A stretch of 8,287 nt of DNA from Desulfobacteraceae bacterium. Its GTDB lineage: Bacteria > Desulfobacterota > DSM-4660 > Desulfatiglandales > JALVMZ01. The notes below the pieces were generated by a model. The model was not told the origin of the DNA. It searched no databases and saw nothing but the letters and a program-made list of their open reading frames with translations. The position numbers and the translations under genes are program-made. The stretch covers positions 1-8,287 of the forward strand of contig JALVMZ010000642.1 in NCBI GenBank assembly GCA_027032655.1, given 5' to 3'. Below are positions 7,308 through 8,287 of the stretch, in pieces; positions within the stretch are counted from its first letter, which is position 1, and the number at the start of each line of letters is the position of its first letter.

Positions 7308-7334
7308 TTTTTTACTTTAATGATAAAAGTTTCT

Positions 7335-7363
7335 TTGACAAATAAAACACTTTCTTTTACATT
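7335..7363 (+). promoter_or_regulatory. Candidate sigma-70 promoter for the ResB-family gene
   Basis: A perfect -35 TTGACA (7335-7340) is followed after 17 nt by TACATT (7358-7363, 4/6 to the -10 consensus). Transcription would start near 7370, giving a leader of about 45 nt that includes the GGAG at 7402-7405. Confidence 0.5.
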
Positions 7364-7414
7364 AACTCTATTTTTTTAATATGAATTTAATATATAATCC
7401 CGGAGAAAACCTAT

Positions 7415-8287
7415 ATGAATAAGCATAACAGAGGGGAAAATCAATTATGGAGTTTTTTTAAATCGGTAAAACTCACTTTTGCACTATTGATTCTCCTTGC
7501 ACTTTCTTCCATCTTTGGAACATTCATACCCCAGGGTCAGGATGTCATGAAGTTTGCCATTAAACTGGGGCCTTTTTTATTCAAGGTATTTTCCACCCTT
7601 CAGTTATTTGACCTTTACCATTCCATATGGTTCAGGATATTAATTGCACTTTTATCCATTAATCTTATTATCTGTTCATTAGATAGATTCCCTAAGACAC
7701 TTAGGCTTTTAAAGAAACGACCCTCTCCTGATAGGGTAAAACTATTTGAAAATATTCCTGAACAAAGAGAGATAAGAACAAAACTTGACAGAGAAACTGC
7801 AAAAAACATATCCAGAGAGGTATTGAGAACAAGGGTATCAGGGATTACAGAAAAGGAGACCTCCAGAGGTATATTCCTCTTTGGCGAAAAGGGGAGATAT
7901 TCAAATTTTGGGGTCTATCTGGTCCATTTAAGTGTGCTCATAATACTGGTAGGAGCGATAATCGGTTCTCTTGGAGGGTTTGAAGCATTTGTAAATATCC
8001 AGGAAGGAGCTGAAACTGATAGTATTTTTTTAAATAAAAGTGGGAGGCCGAAAAGACTTGGATTCAGTATCAGATGTGAGAAATTTGAGGTTGAATTCTA
8101 TGAAAATGGAACCCCCAAGGAGTATCGTAGCTACCTTAGCTTCATAAAAGACGGGAGATTTCTCAAAAAAGGGATATTAAGGGTAAATCACCCCCTTAAA
8201 TTCCAGGGAATTACTTTCTATCAGGCAAGCTATGGGAATATACCTGGCAGTAGTGCAATTATTAAGATACAGAAGAATAATGAAAAA
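7415..8287 (+). CDS. ResB/CcsB-family cytochrome c biogenesis protein, C-terminal part missing
   Basis: From ATG 7415 the frame is open for 291 codons to the window edge, so the 3' end lies outside. ResB (CcsB/Ccs1) works with ResC/CcsA in the System II pathway that delivers haem across the membrane and attaches it to apocytochrome c. The membrane layout fits: TM1 at about residues 19-38 ending in the typical GTFIPQ, TM2 at about 70-90 introduced by YHSIWF, TM3 at about 165-187 with H171 in LVHLSVLI, and then a large domain on the outer side ending here with HPLKFQGITFYQASYG (259-274), a characteristic ResB block. A TM3 histidine is reported as a haem ligand in CcsBA proteins; H171 is the likely equivalent. 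The start is supported by GGAG 9 nt upstream and by the lack of any other good start before TM1. It is divergent from serS; the natural downstream partner would be a ccsA/resC gene, not visible here. Confidence 0.9.
   Translation, partial: MNKHNRGENQLWSFFKSVKLTFALLILLALSSIFGTFIPQGQDVMKFAIKLGPFLFKVFSTLQLFDLYHSIWFRILIALLSINLIICSLDRFPKTLRLLKKRPSPDRVKLFENIPEQREIRTKLDRETAKNISREVLRTRVSGITEKETSRGIFLFGEKGRYSNFGVYLVHLSVLIILVGAIIGSLGGFEAFVNIQEGAETDSIFLNKSGRPKRLGFSIRCEKFEVEFYENGTPKEYRSYLSFIKDGRFLKKGILRVNHPLKFQGITFYQASYGNIPGSSAIIKIQKNNEK

Larger units (their letters stand above)
7241..7414. other. Divergent intergenic region between serS and the ResB-family gene
   Basis: This 174-bp AT-rich stretch is the only sizeable non-coding segment of the window. 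It must carry the promoters for both directions. It holds a good sigma-70-like promoter toward the ResB-family gene, a weaker candidate toward serS, and a cluster of short direct and inverted repeats at 7272-7304. I see no open reading frame with a ribosome-binding site, and no terminator hairpin or RNA gene in it. Confidence 0.7.

Noticed and set aside
7271..7310. Possible T-box leader upstream of serS, from the minus-strand stretch AGGGCTGGTAACTC, which loosely recalls the T-box consensus
   Set aside because: The consensus core (TGG-N-ACC-GCG) is not met, the whole leader is too short for a T-box specifier stem, and no terminator hairpin with a T-run lies before serS.
7393..7398. Perfect TATAAT just before the ResB-family gene
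   Set aside because: There is no convincing -35 at the right distance (only a T-run), and transcription would start inside or next to the ribosome-binding site. The TTGACA-led promoter upstream fits better.
7615..7809. 64-codon minus-strand open frame inside the ResB-family gene
   Set aside because: It is antisense to a clearly conserved membrane-protein gene, and its hydrophobic content mirrors the opposite strand.
1..8287. Mobile elements, CRISPR arrays, tRNAs, toxin-antitoxin or defence modules
   Set aside because: No transposase, terminal repeats, repeat-spacer pattern, cloverleaf or defence-type protein was seen. Nearly every base belongs to a housekeeping-type gene.

Overview
The window is an ordinary-looking bacterial chromosome segment. 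It has moderate-to-low GC (roughly 40% by eye), dense coding, Shine-Dalgarno-led genes and heavy use of AGA/AGG arginine codons. A System II cytochrome c biogenesis gene (ResB family) beside standard bacterial serS and glmS suggests an anaerobic or respiratory Gram-negative lineage. Desulfobacterota/Deltaproteobacteria-like or Nitrospirota-like would both fit. That assignment is inference from gene content, not from any marker that settles it.

About 87% of the window (1-7240) is one run of six genes on the minus strand. Transcription order is right to left: serS (seryl-tRNA synthetase), a small membrane-anchored penicillin-binding transpeptidase, glmS (glucosamine-6-phosphate synthase), an M20-family metallopeptidase, a free-standing pyruvate-kinase C-terminal-like protein, and an M29-family aminopeptidase cut by the left edge. 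Gaps are only 12-31 bp and no terminator hairpin is visible between genes, so they are probably one transcript. The only room for a main promoter is the 174-bp gap upstream of serS. That gap also drives, in the opposite direction, a ResB-family gene cut by the right edge.

Functionally the cluster mixes tRNA charging (serS), cell-wall synthesis (GlmS makes the first dedicated amino-sugar precursor; the transpeptidase cross-links or remodels peptidoglycan) and peptide breakdown (M20 plus M29). The PK_C-like protein has a recognisable fold family but no known function. The link between the wall genes and the peptidases is an inference from co-directional packing only.

I found no mobile element, CRISPR array, tRNA/rRNA, riboswitch or phage signature, and no clear sign of an undescribed multi-gene system. 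The most useful leads are the stand-alone PK_C protein, the stripped-down transpeptidase with its unusual junction to serS, and the active-site residue that places the M20 enzyme with di/aminopeptidases rather than DapE/ArgE.
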